From NCBI GenBank assembly GCA_013288335.1, contig JABDCC010000008.1:1-55915 (forward strand): a stretch of 55,915 nucleotides of DNA, in the 5' to 3' direction. Positions within the stretch are counted from its first letter, which is position 1. The number at the start of each line of letters is the position of its first letter. The notes under the pieces are model-generated. The model did not search any database, had not been told where the DNA came from, and saw only the letters and a list, made by a program, of their open reading frames with translations. This DNA is from Alphaproteobacteria bacterium (GTDB lineage Bacteria > Pseudomonadota > Alphaproteobacteria > Rickettsiales > JABCZZ01). Shown piece by piece: positions 48,979 through 55,915 of the stretch. The translations under genes and the position numbers were made by a program.

Positions 48979-50802
48979 ATGACCATGCATCAATATAGAA
49001 GCCATACATGTAACCAACTTACCTCTGCCGAGGCGGGGCAAACGGTGAAACTTTCCGGCTGGGTGCATCGTAAGCGCGATCATGGCAATCTGTTGTTTAT
49101 TGATCTGCGCGATCACTATGGCATTACACAGCTTGTGGCGAATTCCGAAAACAACAAAGCTCTGTTTGATGATTTAACGGCTGTGCGCTTTGAGAGTGTG
49201 ATTACAATTACCGGAAAAGTGTTGGCGAGAACCCCTGAGACTATCAATAAAGATCTGGCGACCGGCACGATTGAAGTGGCGGTAGAGTCCTATATTCTGG
49301 AATCCGCAGCGGAGCTTTTGCCATTGCAGGTGAATTCCGATGCGGAGTTTCCGGAAGATACCCGTCTTACTTATCGCTTTCTGGATTTGCGCCGTGAAAA
49401 GCTGCATAAAAATATTATTTTGCGCTCTAACGTGATTGCGAGCCTGCGCCGCCGTATGATTGAGCGGGGTTTCACTGAATTCCAAACTCCTATTTTAACA
49501 GCAAGCTCGCCAGAAGGCGCGCGCGATTACCTGGTGCCAAGCCGCGTGCATCCGGGAAAATTCTACGCGCTGCCGCAAGCGCCGCAAATGTTCAAACAAT
49601 TGCTGATGGTGGCGGGTTTTGACCGTTATTTCCAGATTGCGCCATGCTTCCGCGATGAAGACGCACGCGCTGACCGCTCGCCGGGCGAGTTTTACCAGCT
49701 CGACATTGAGATGAGCTTTGTGACGCAAGAAGATGTATTTGCGAGCATTGAGCCCGTGCTGCATGGGTTGTTCAAAGAATTTGCCGGTAAAAAATCAGTG
49801 ACGGATTTTCCATTTCCACGCATCCCGTATAAACAATCGATGTTAGAATATGGCAGCGACAAGCCTGATTTACGCAATCCGCTGAAAATTAGCGATGCGA
49901 GCGAAGTGTTCAAAGGCTCAGGCTTTGGCATATTTAACAAAATCATTGAAGGTGGTGGCGTTATACGCGCCATTCCTGCACCAAACACCTCTGAGCAACC
50001 GCGTAGTTTCTTTGATAAAATGATTGGCTACGCGCAGTCGCTCGGGGCGGCGGGGCTTGCCTATATTACCTTCGGCGTAGACGGCACGCCGAAAAGCCCG
50101 ATTGCCAAATTTTTAACTCCTGAAAAACTAGAAGAACTCAAGAAAACTGCCGGAATTAAAAACGGTGACTCGGTGTTTTTTGCATCCGGTGAGGAACTCA
50201 CCGCTTCCAAACTTGCGGGACAAATACGCACCAAACTCGGTGAAGAGTTAGGCCTCATCGAAAAAGATTGCTACAAATTCTGCTGGGTGGTGGATTTCCC
50301 CTATTACGAATGGGACGAAGAAGAAAACAAAATTATCTTCAGTCATAACCCGTTCTCCATGCCACAAGGTGGAATGGATGCATTGCTTGCCGCAAATGGC
50401 GACAAAAAGAAACTGCTCGATATTATGGCTTACCAATATGACATCGTGTGCAACGGCATTGAGCTCTCGAGCGGTGCTATCCGTAACCACCGCCCGGATT
50501 TAATGTATAAAGCTTTTGAAATCGCCGGTTATGGCAAGGAAGTAGTCGATGCAAAGTTCGGCGCTATGATTGCTGCGTTTAAATTTGGCGCGCCTCCGCA
50601 TGGTGGCCTCGCTCCTGGAGTTGACCGCATGGTGATGCTGCTTGCTGATGAGCCGAACATCCGCGAGGTTATCTGTTTCCCGATGAACCAAAAGGCTGAA
50701 GATCTTATGATGCAGGCACCGGCATTTGTGGAAGAAAAGCAACTGCGCGAACTGCATATTCAGCTCTCGCCTAAGGCCAAGGCCGCGAAGGAAGATAATT
50801 AG
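48979..50802 (+). CDS. aspS: Aspartate-tRNA ligase
   Basis: A 607-residue class II synthetase: N-terminal OB domain ([20 protein letters not shown] then LRDHYG), motif 2 [20 protein letters not shown], a bacterial GAD insertion around residues 285-420, and motif 3 in [14 protein letters not shown]. Alphaproteobacterial AspRS is often non-discriminating and also charges tRNA-Asn; whether that holds here depends on gatCAB, which is not in the window. The 3' end overlaps the convergent small gene by 4 bases. Confidence 0.97.
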   Translation: MTMHQYRSHTCNQLTSAEAGQTVKLSGWVHRKRDHGNLLFIDLRDHYGITQLVANSENNKALFDDLTAVRFESVITITGKVLARTPETINKDLATGTIEVAVESYILESAAELLPLQVNSDAEFPEDTRLTYRFLDLRREKLHKNIILRSNVIASLRRRMIERGFTEFQTPILTASSPEGARDYLVPSRVHPGKFYALPQAPQMFKQLLMVAGFDRYFQIAPCFRDEDARADRSPGEFYQLDIEMSFVTQEDVFASIEPVLHGLFKEFAGKKSVTDFPFPRIPYKQSMLEYGSDKPDLRNPLKISDASEVFKGSGFGIFNKIIEGGGVIRAIPAPNTSEQPRSFFDKMIGYAQSLGAAGLAYITFGVDGTPKSPIAKFLTPEKLEELKKTAGIKNGDSVFFASGEELTASKLAGQIRTKLGEELGLIEKDCYKFCWVVDFPYYEWDEEENKIIFSHNPFSMPQGGMDALLAANGDKKKLLDIMAYQYDIVCNGIELSSGAIRNHRPDLMYKAFEIAGYGKEVVDAKFGAMIAAFKFGAPPHGGLAPGVDRMVMLLADEPNIREVICFPMNQKAEDLMMQAPAFVEEKQLRELHIQLSPKAKAAKEDN

Positions 50803-51173
50803 CGACCTCTTTTGGGGCCTGGTTTGCCAGGTTCTACCTCAGAAGATAATCCCCAATTTTTTGCCAGAACTGTCTCTCTTGCTTTGTCTGAAAAGCTGCC
50901 AGCTTTAATATCATCTTGGGTAAATGCACGAGCCAATGGCAATTTTAAATCAGCCAGCGCGGTCATAAAGAATTCTTTATCAATAGCGTGAACGTAATTA
51001 CCATTAGCAAGATTATGCTTTAATGCATATACTGTGTTAAAATCTATGCCTTTTTCGAGTGCATATTCTTTAAATGGTTTGGTCGAAAGATATCTACCCG
51101 AAGAATCTCTAAATGCATCGCCTAGATTTTCCAGATTAATATCTGTATCAGGATTAAATATCGGTTTTTCCAT
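50799..51173 (-). CDS. Hypothetical protein
   Basis: A 124-residue soluble protein without signal or membrane segment. The middle reads [20 protein letters not shown], then [11 protein letters not shown], which looks like a short helix-turn-helix-like stretch, but I cannot assign a DNA-binding family. The C-terminus is basic and Pro/Gly-rich (GKPGPKRGR). I prefer the ATG at 51173 with GGGGAG 8 bases upstream. It overlaps the aspS end by 4 bases (TTAG). Confidence 0.55.
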   Translation of the reverse strand: MEKPIFNPDTDINLENLGDAFRDSSGRYLSTKPFKEYALEKGIDFNTVYALKHNLANGNYVHAIDKEFFMTALADLKLPLARAFTQDDIKAGSFSDKARETVLAKNWGLSSEVEPGKPGPKRGR

Positions 51174-51272
51174 GACCTTGCTCCCCAAATTATTATTTAA
51201 CTTATCTATAATTTAGCAGAAACAGGTTAAGAAAGCGTTAATCTGGTAAGATATTGGTATTATATTGCATTT

Positions 51273-51354
51273 CGTCGTTGCGAGGAGGCCGTGGGCCGAC
51301 GTGGCAATCCAGGCTTTCTTTAATCTGGATTGCTTCGCTGCGCTCGCAATGACG
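51273..51354. repeat. Palindromic dispersed-repeat-like element
   Basis: CGTCGTTGCGAG (51273-51284) pairs with CTCGCAATGACG (51343-51354), and CAATCCAG (51305-51312) with CTGGATTG (51325-51332), with GGCC inverted motifs between. This double palindrome, with the common core CGTCATTGCGAG and GACGTGGCAATCCAG, resembles short interspersed repeats I recall from Rickettsiales and some other bacteria. It lies between two genes, after the M16 peptidase stop on the reverse strand. Copy number is unknown. Confidence 0.75.
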
Positions 51355-51366
51355 GGGATAGGAAGA

Positions 51367-52626
51367 TTAACCAAAAATTTTCTTCACCTTCTCATACTCT
51401 GGGATATTCTTTTGCGGACCCAATGTAGTTAGCGTAATATTATTTTTGCTAAGCAGCTTACCACTTGCGCGGATGATGTGGTCCGCGGTAATCGCATCAA
51501 TGAGTTTGGTAATTTCTGCAGCGGGCTTATAGCGGCCGTAGTTAAGCAGATGTCTGCCAATCCACTCGGCAATCGATGCGCTGCTCTCGCGCGACATCAA
51601 AAGGCTCGATTTTATCTGATTCTTTGCACGCTGTAATTCATGCTCGTCTATGCCGTCTTTTAATTTAATCACTTCGTTGCAAATGACGGGCAACATTTCA
51701 GCGGCTTTGTCTTCGGCCGTGGCAGCATAAATACTCAGCATACCGCTATCGGCGTAAGCGGAAATAAATGCCTGCACGGTATAGGCAAGGCCACGTTTTT
51801 CACGCACTTCCTGAAATAATCGTGACGACATTCCGCCGCCAAGCAGGGTGGCGAGCACCTGCCAGACGTAATAATCCTTATCATGGAAAGACACCCCTTC
51901 AAACCCAAGCACCATATGTAGTTGCTCGAGTTTGCGCTTGGTGCGTTTGTCGCCACCTTCGTAAATAGCTTTTGGCGCGGGAAGTTGCGCGGAGGTGGAA
52001 AGCGTAGTGAAGTTCTCACCCACTAATTGCAGGAACGCATCGTGATCAATATTACCGGCAGCAGTCACCACCATATTCGGCGCGTGGTAATGTGCGCCCA
52101 TATAGCGTTTCAGGTCTTCGCTTTTATAGAAACTTACTTTCTCCGATGTGCCAAGTATGGAGCGACCAATCGGCTGATTCGGGTAGGCGGTTTCGCTGAA
52201 ATGATCAAAAACCAAATCGTCCGGAGTGTCGTAATGCATGGCGATTTCCTGCAAAATCACCTGCCGTTCACGCTCTAACTCTTCCGGCTCAAACACCGAA
52301 TTTTGCAAAATATCGGCGAGCATATCGACCGCTAAGGGCATGTCGTTTTTGAGTACGCGCGTGTAATAGACCGTATTTTCAAGCGAGGTGTATGCGTTCA
52401 TATTGCCGCCGACCATATCCATCTCTTCGGCAATGGCGCGGGCACTGCGGCGCTTAGTGCCTTTGAATGCCATGTGCTCTAACATGTGCGAAATGCCGCC
52501 TTCTTCCTCGCGCTCAAACCGTGCGCCAACGTCAACACTTACTGCGACAGTAACGGATTCGATGCCGGGCAGGGCTTCAGTGGCAACGCGCAGGCCACTT
52601 GGCAGAGTGGAAATTTGATAGGTCAT
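51367..52626 (-). CDS. M16-family zinc peptidase (mitochondrial processing peptidase-like)
   Basis: A 419-residue peptidase with the inverted zinc motif HMLEH (residues 47-51) in GISHMLEHMAFKGT and the distal Glu in the ENTVYYTRVL region. The two M16 halves are present, with GGGMSSRLFQEVREKRGLAY in the second. It belongs to the subfamily nearest mitochondrial MPP-beta. Its ATG overlaps the thrC stop (ATGA); thrC-M16 is a common alphaproteobacterial pair. The natural substrate is unknown. Confidence 0.93.
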   Translation of the reverse strand: MTYQISTLPSGLRVATEALPGIESVTVAVSVDVGARFEREEEGGISHMLEHMAFKGTKRRSARAIAEEMDMVGGNMNAYTSLENTVYYTRVLKNDMPLAVDMLADILQNSVFEPEELERERQVILQEIAMHYDTPDDLVFDHFSETAYPNQPIGRSILGTSEKVSFYKSEDLKRYMGAHYHAPNMVVTAAGNIDHDAFLQLVGENFTTLSTSAQLPAPKAIYEGGDKRTKRKLEQLHMVLGFEGVSFHDKDYYVWQVLATLLGGGMSSRLFQEVREKRGLAYTVQAFISAYADSGMLSIYAATAEDKAAEMLPVICNEVIKLKDGIDEHELQRAKNQIKSSLLMSRESSASIAEWIGRHLLNYGRYKPAAEITKLIDAITADHIIRASGKLLSKNNITLTTLGPQKNIPEYEKVKKIFG

Positions 52627-54011
52627 GAATGCTTTTCTATGTAAGATTTTATTTGGGTAGCGTCATTGGCGATGATGCCCATTTTTTCTTCGCGTGTCAT
52701 GAGGTCAGAAAGATGCGCAGGTAAGTAAGGGTGTACACCTGTTGCCGCTGTCACCGCATCAGGAAATTTTGCTGGGTGGGCGGTGGCAAGTGTTACCATA
52801 GCGATGTTTTTATCTTTATGAAATTCGCGGGCAACGCTGAGGCCTACTGCTGTGTGCGGGTCAAGCAACTCGCTGCATTCTTTATAGACAGCGGCAATGG
52901 TTGTTTTCGTTTCAGTATCATCTGCTCTTCCGGCGGCAAATTGCGTACGGAGTTTGGTTAGTGCTTTTTCGGATAAAGTGAATTTCTTTTCTTTGCGGAA
53001 ATCATTCATAATTTTATCAATTGCAGAACCATCACGATCATAGAGATCAAAGAGCAGCCGCTCAAAGTTGCTGGAAATCTGGATATCCATACTCGGGCTT
53101 AAAGTGGGTGATACCCCTTCCATAGCGTATGTTCCGGTCTTTAAGCAGCGTGCTAATATATCGTTGCTGTTAGTGGCGATGATAAGTTTTTCAACAGGTA
53201 AACCCATTTTCTGCGCTATGTAGCCAGCGTAAATATCACCAAAGTTTCCGGTAGGTACGCAGAAGCTTACGGGTTTTGCGGAACCCAACTGAAAGGAAGC
53301 ATAAAAATAATAGACCACTTGCGCTAAAATCCTGCACCAGTTGATGGAATTCACCGCAGTTAGTTTTTGCTTTTCGCGGAATTTTTTGTCGGCAAAAAGC
53401 GATTTCACAATATCCTGACAATCGTCAAATGTGCCATCCACTGCGAGGTTGAATACGTTACTATCTTCAACCGTTGTCATCTGGCGGCGTTGGACTGCTG
53501 AGACTTTATTATGAGGGTGCAGAATAAATATCTTCATGTGTTTGCGCCCGCGGCAGCCTTCGATTGCGGCAGAGCCAGTATCGCCAGACGTTGCACCAAT
53601 AACTGTTAATTCCTGATGATTGCGCTCAAGGAAATATTCAAGCACACGGCCTAAGAACTGGAGGGCAAAATCTTTAAAGGCGAGGGTAGGCCCGTGAAAC
53701 AGTTCCAGCAGATATTCATTATCGCCCAGTTTTTTAAGCGGGGCAATTTTGGGATCGCGGAAGTTTTTATAAGAATCGACAATAATCGCGTGCAAATCTT
53801 TTTCTACAATCGCATCGCCAATAAAAGGCTGCATTACTTTATAGGCCAAATCCGTATAGGATAATGTGGACAGTGCTTTCAAATCTTGCGCAGAAAATTG
53901 CGGGATGGAATCCGGCACATAAAGCCCGCCGTCGCTTGCAAGTCCTGCAAGTACAACATCTTCAAATCCGAGAATCGGCGCTTTGCCGCGTGTGGAAATA
54001 TATTTTATCAT
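52623..54011 (-). CDS. thrC: Threonine synthase
   Basis: A 462-residue PLP enzyme converting O-phosphohomoserine to threonine. It has the N-terminal YISTRGKAPILGFEDVVLAG, the PLP lysine Lys113 in FHGPTLAFKDFALQF, the VIGATSGDTGSAAIEG loop and FCVPTGNFGDIYAGYIAQKM. Length is normal for the bacterial type. It begins at the stop codon of a small upstream frame and overlaps the M16 gene downstream. Confidence 0.96.
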   Translation of the reverse strand: MIKYISTRGKAPILGFEDVVLAGLASDGGLYVPDSIPQFSAQDLKALSTLSYTDLAYKVMQPFIGDAIVEKDLHAIIVDSYKNFRDPKIAPLKKLGDNEYLLELFHGPTLAFKDFALQFLGRVLEYFLERNHQELTVIGATSGDTGSAAIEGCRGRKHMKIFILHPHNKVSAVQRRQMTTVEDSNVFNLAVDGTFDDCQDIVKSLFADKKFREKQKLTAVNSINWCRILAQVVYYFYASFQLGSAKPVSFCVPTGNFGDIYAGYIAQKMGLPVEKLIIATNSNDILARCLKTGTYAMEGVSPTLSPSMDIQISSNFERLLFDLYDRDGSAIDKIMNDFRKEKKFTLSEKALTKLRTQFAAGRADDTETKTTIAAVYKECSELLDPHTAVGLSVAREFHKDKNIAMVTLATAHPAKFPDAVTAATGVHPYLPAHLSDLMTREEKMGIIANDATQIKSYIEKHS

Positions 54012-54124
54012 CAGCTTGTAAATTCTCTCATTTTAATCCAAACAAACACTATTCCTGCAAGTAGCGGCAGAATTAGAAGAATGACAATTAACTTAAACAG
54101 AAATAGATTAGGTTTATGGTCCAT
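54011..54124 (-). CDS. Small single-span protein translationally coupled to thrC
   Basis: From the ATG at 54124 the product is 37 residues: MDHKPNLFLF, a hydrophobic span of about 22 residues, then WIKMREFTS. Its TGA overlaps the thrC ATG (TGATG), and its start region overlaps divergent rluD by 9 bases. It may be a small membrane protein or a coupling leader for thrC. No family is recognised. Confidence 0.4.
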   Translation of the reverse strand: MDHKPNLFLFKLIVILLILPLLAGIVFVWIKMREFTS

Positions 54125-55042
54125 CACAGTAAAAAAGTTATTATTAACGCGGACGATGCAGGCAGCAGGCTCGATAAGATCCTCGCGCAACATCTGCCGG
54201 AGTTCTCCCGCAGTCGCATGCAGCAACTCATCGGTCAGGGGCAGGTGAGCGCGGGAGGCGAGACTATAACGGATGCGTCGCGCAAGGTCAAATCAGGAGA
54301 AACCTATATATTAACAGTGCCGCCGCCGGAAAGCAGTGAGCTGGCCTCCACCGAGATTGCGCTCAATATTATCTTTGAAGACAAGCATTTTCTGGTGATT
54401 GATAAACCCGCTGGAATGACTGTCCACCCCGCTCCGGGCCATTATACCGATACGCTGGTAAATGCGCTGCTTGCCCATTGTGGCGATTCGCTTTCCGGCA
54501 TTGGTGGGGTGATGCGCCCGGGAATTGTGCACAGAATTGATAAGGATACCAGTGGGTTACTGGTGGTAGCTAAAAACGACGCGGCTCATAAGCATCTGGC
54601 TGAACAATTGGCCGAACGCACATTAAAACGCCAATATATAGCCATTGTGAAGGGAATCCCGACGCCTGCAATCGGCACCATTGACGCCAATATTGCCCGC
54701 TCCAACACCAATCGTAAGAAAATGGCGGTGGTAAAATCGGGTGGGAGAGCTTCAGTAACCCATTATAAAGTCGAAGAAATGTTTGAAAGTGCCGCGCTCG
54801 TGCGTTGTACGCTTGAGACTGGCCGCACCCACCAGATCCGCGTGCATTTAGGCCATAAGGGCTATCCTATTATTGGCGATCAGGTGTATGGCCGGAAAGG
54901 CAAAACCTTTGATTTTCCACGACAAGCGCTCCATGCCGCCATGCTCACCCTGATTCACCCAAAAACCGGGAAACAGATGGAATTTTTATCGCCAATTCCG
55001 CAGGATATGCAGGAATTGATAAATACCCTCAGAGGCACTTGA
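54116..55042 (+). CDS. rluD: Ribosomal large subunit pseudouridine synthase D
   Basis: A 308-residue protein with an S4 domain (SRLDKILAQHLPEFSRSRMQ) and the RluA/D catalytic domain, with catalytic Asp142 in VHRIDKDTSGLLVVAK, ERTLKRQYIAIVKG and LETGRTHQIRVHLGHKGYPI. It modifies U residues of 23S helix 69. Directly followed by rpoH, the standard alphaproteobacterial order; the rpoH promoter overlaps its stop codon. Confidence 0.95.
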   Translation: MVHHSKKVIINADDAGSRLDKILAQHLPEFSRSRMQQLIGQGQVSAGGETITDASRKVKSGETYILTVPPPESSELASTEIALNIIFEDKHFLVIDKPAGMTVHPAPGHYTDTLVNALLAHCGDSLSGIGGVMRPGIVHRIDKDTSGLLVVAKNDAAHKHLAEQLAERTLKRQYIAIVKGIPTPAIGTIDANIARSNTNRKKMAVVKSGGRASVTHYKVEEMFESAALVRCTLETGRTHQIRVHLGHKGYPIIGDQVYGRKGKTFDFPRQALHAAMLTLIHPKTGKQMEFLSPIPQDMQELINTLRGT

Positions 55043-55066
55043 AAACTCTGCGACTTACCTTATAAT
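55038..55066 (+). promoter_or_regulatory. rpoH promoter, with sigma-70 and possible sigma-32 features
   Basis: TTGAAA (55039-55044) and TATAAT (55061-55066) are 16 bases apart. The same sequence reads CTTG, 17 bases, CTTAT, which agrees with most of the alphaproteobacterial sigma-32 consensus CTTG-N17/18-CYTAT, so rpoH may be autoregulated. The -35 box overlaps the rluD stop codon. Confidence 0.65.
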
Positions 55067-55103
55067 ATCCTTAGCTTTTCAGCTATTCACAAAAGGCAAA
55101 TTC

Positions 55104-55915
55104 ATGACAACTCAGTTACCCGTCGTTTCTGCCGAAGGCGGACTCAGGCGCTATCTTCAGGAAATACGCAAATTCCCGCTTCTTAGCGAAGAAGAGGAAT
55201 ATATGCTTTCCAAGCGTTTCCTGGAACATAATGATGTATCGGCCGCGCACAAACTGGTCACGAGCCATTTGCGCCTGGTTGCCAAAATCGCTGCGCAATA
55301 TCGTGGCTATGGCTTGCCTGCAAGTGAACTGGTTGCCGAAGGTAACATCGGCCTCATGCAAGCGGTGCGTCGCTTTGACCCTGAAAAAGGGTTTCGCCTT
55401 TCTACCTATGCGATGTGGTGGATTAGGGCTGCGATTCAGGAATATATTCTGCGCTCATGGTCGCTGGTAAAAATTGGTTCCAGTGCCGCGCAGAAAAAAC
55501 TTTTCTTCGGGCTTCGCAGACTTAAAAACAGCATCCGTAGCGCCGAGACGGGAGTCAGCAGTGTGCTTACTCCGCAGGAAGTCACAAAAATCGCGAAAGA
55601 TATGGGTGTTGGCGAGAGTGATGTAATTGATATGGATACGCGCATGTCGGCGCATGACCAGCATTTGAACGCTAAAATCGGCGCGGACAGTGACGACGAA
55701 TGGCAGGATATGCTGGCTGACCCCGCTGACAATCAGGAAACGCTGATGGCGGAAAAGCAGGAGCGCAACATAAAGCATGAATTGCTCGAAGGCGCGATGG
55801 CAAAACTCAATGCGCGTGAGCAGGATATTATTCGTGAGCGGCATCTGAAGGATGACCCTTCAACGCTCGAAGACTTAAGCAAAATCTATAATATATCGCG
55901 CGAGCGTGTCCGCCA
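55104..55915 (+). CDS. rpoH: RNA polymerase sigma factor RpoH (sigma-32), 3' end missing
   Basis: About 270 residues up to the window edge. The N-terminus has LRRYLQEIRKFPLLSEEEE, region 2 with AHKLVTSHLRLVAKIAAQYRGYG, EGNIGLMQAVRRFDP and FRLSTYAMWWIRAAIQEYIL, then the QKKLFFGLRRLK RpoH box that identifies the sigma-32 subfamily, and region 4 begins at NAREQDIIRERHL. It directs heat-shock transcription. AAAAGG precedes the ATG. Confidence 0.95.
   Translation, partial: MTTQLPVVSAEGGLRRYLQEIRKFPLLSEEEEYMLSKRFLEHNDVSAAHKLVTSHLRLVAKIAAQYRGYGLPASELVAEGNIGLMQAVRRFDPEKGFRLSTYAMWWIRAAIQEYILRSWSLVKIGSSAAQKKLFFGLRRLKNSIRSAETGVSSVLTPQEVTKIAKDMGVGESDVIDMDTRMSAHDQHLNAKIGADSDDEWQDMLADPADNQETLMAEKQERNIKHELLEGAMAKLNAREQDIIRERHLKDDPSTLEDLSKIYNISRERVR

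Overview
The window is a gene-dense piece of an alphaproteobacterial chromosome, moderately AT-rich. The assignment rests on gene content and order: tsaD divergent from hemC-hemD, rsmE-gshA, mdh-sucC-sucD, lspA next to a DUF3035-type lipoprotein, rnd divergent from aspS, thrC followed by an M16 peptidase, rluD followed by rpoH, a CnoX-type chaperedoxin next to a Trm112-like gene, and small alphaproteobacterial proteins (UbiK, YbjN). Two traits recall Rickettsiales: the 23S-5S rRNA genes are not linked to 16S, and sdhCDA lacks sdhB. Biosynthetic genes (haem, lipoate, pantothenate, threonine, glutathione, queuosine) and several regulators argue against an extremely reduced obligate parasite. No phage, integrase, transposase, CRISPR array or tRNA gene was found.

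Layout. 1-2.2 kb: start of tolB, a J-domain-like gene and two diverged tandem paralogues of unknown function. 2.2-8.9 kb: housekeeping (tsaD, hemC, hemD, lipA, cnoX, ubiA), several very small genes, and a Trm112-like gene interrupted by an in-frame TAA. 9-13.6 kb: a + strand cluster of a secretin lipoprotein, an ABC-2-like permease, a membrane-anchored helical protein and an AraC regulator with a membrane N-terminus. 13.6-16.6 kb: panB, an acyltransferase, a hydrolase and a prepilin peptidase. 16.6-24.5 kb: an EmrA/EmrB/NodT tripartite efflux operon, a Lys/Ala-rich secreted protein, an OmpR/EnvZ-type two-component system and an MFS transporter. 24.6-28.9 kb: a histidine phosphatase and the 23S-5S unit, with its own promoter, boxA-like site, processing stem and terminator. 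29-36 kb: clpS, queD, sdhCDA, two paralogous membrane proteins where sdhB might be expected, proC, ybjN, ubiK and a GST. 36-46.2 kb: rsmE, gshA, a GT87-like protein, the mdh-sucC-sucD operon, a glycerophosphodiesterase, pgi, DUF3035, lspA and an isolated atpC. 46.4-55.9 kb: porin, rnd, aspS, a small unknown gene, a palindromic repeat, an M16 peptidase, thrC, rluD and the start of rpoH.

How they work together: succinyl-CoA synthetase, succinate dehydrogenase and malate dehydrogenase give a TCA segment feeding the quinone pool (UbiA, UbiK). ClpS and RpoH belong to proteostasis, and CnoX is a redox-linked holdase. The efflux operon, porin, TolB and lipoprotein genes shape the envelope. Genes are tightly packed: several convergent pairs share a 4-bp stop overlap and many co-directional pairs overlap at ATGA or TAATG.

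Limits: everything was read by eye. Family calls rest on motifs and remembered family features, not database searches. RNA ends are approximate.
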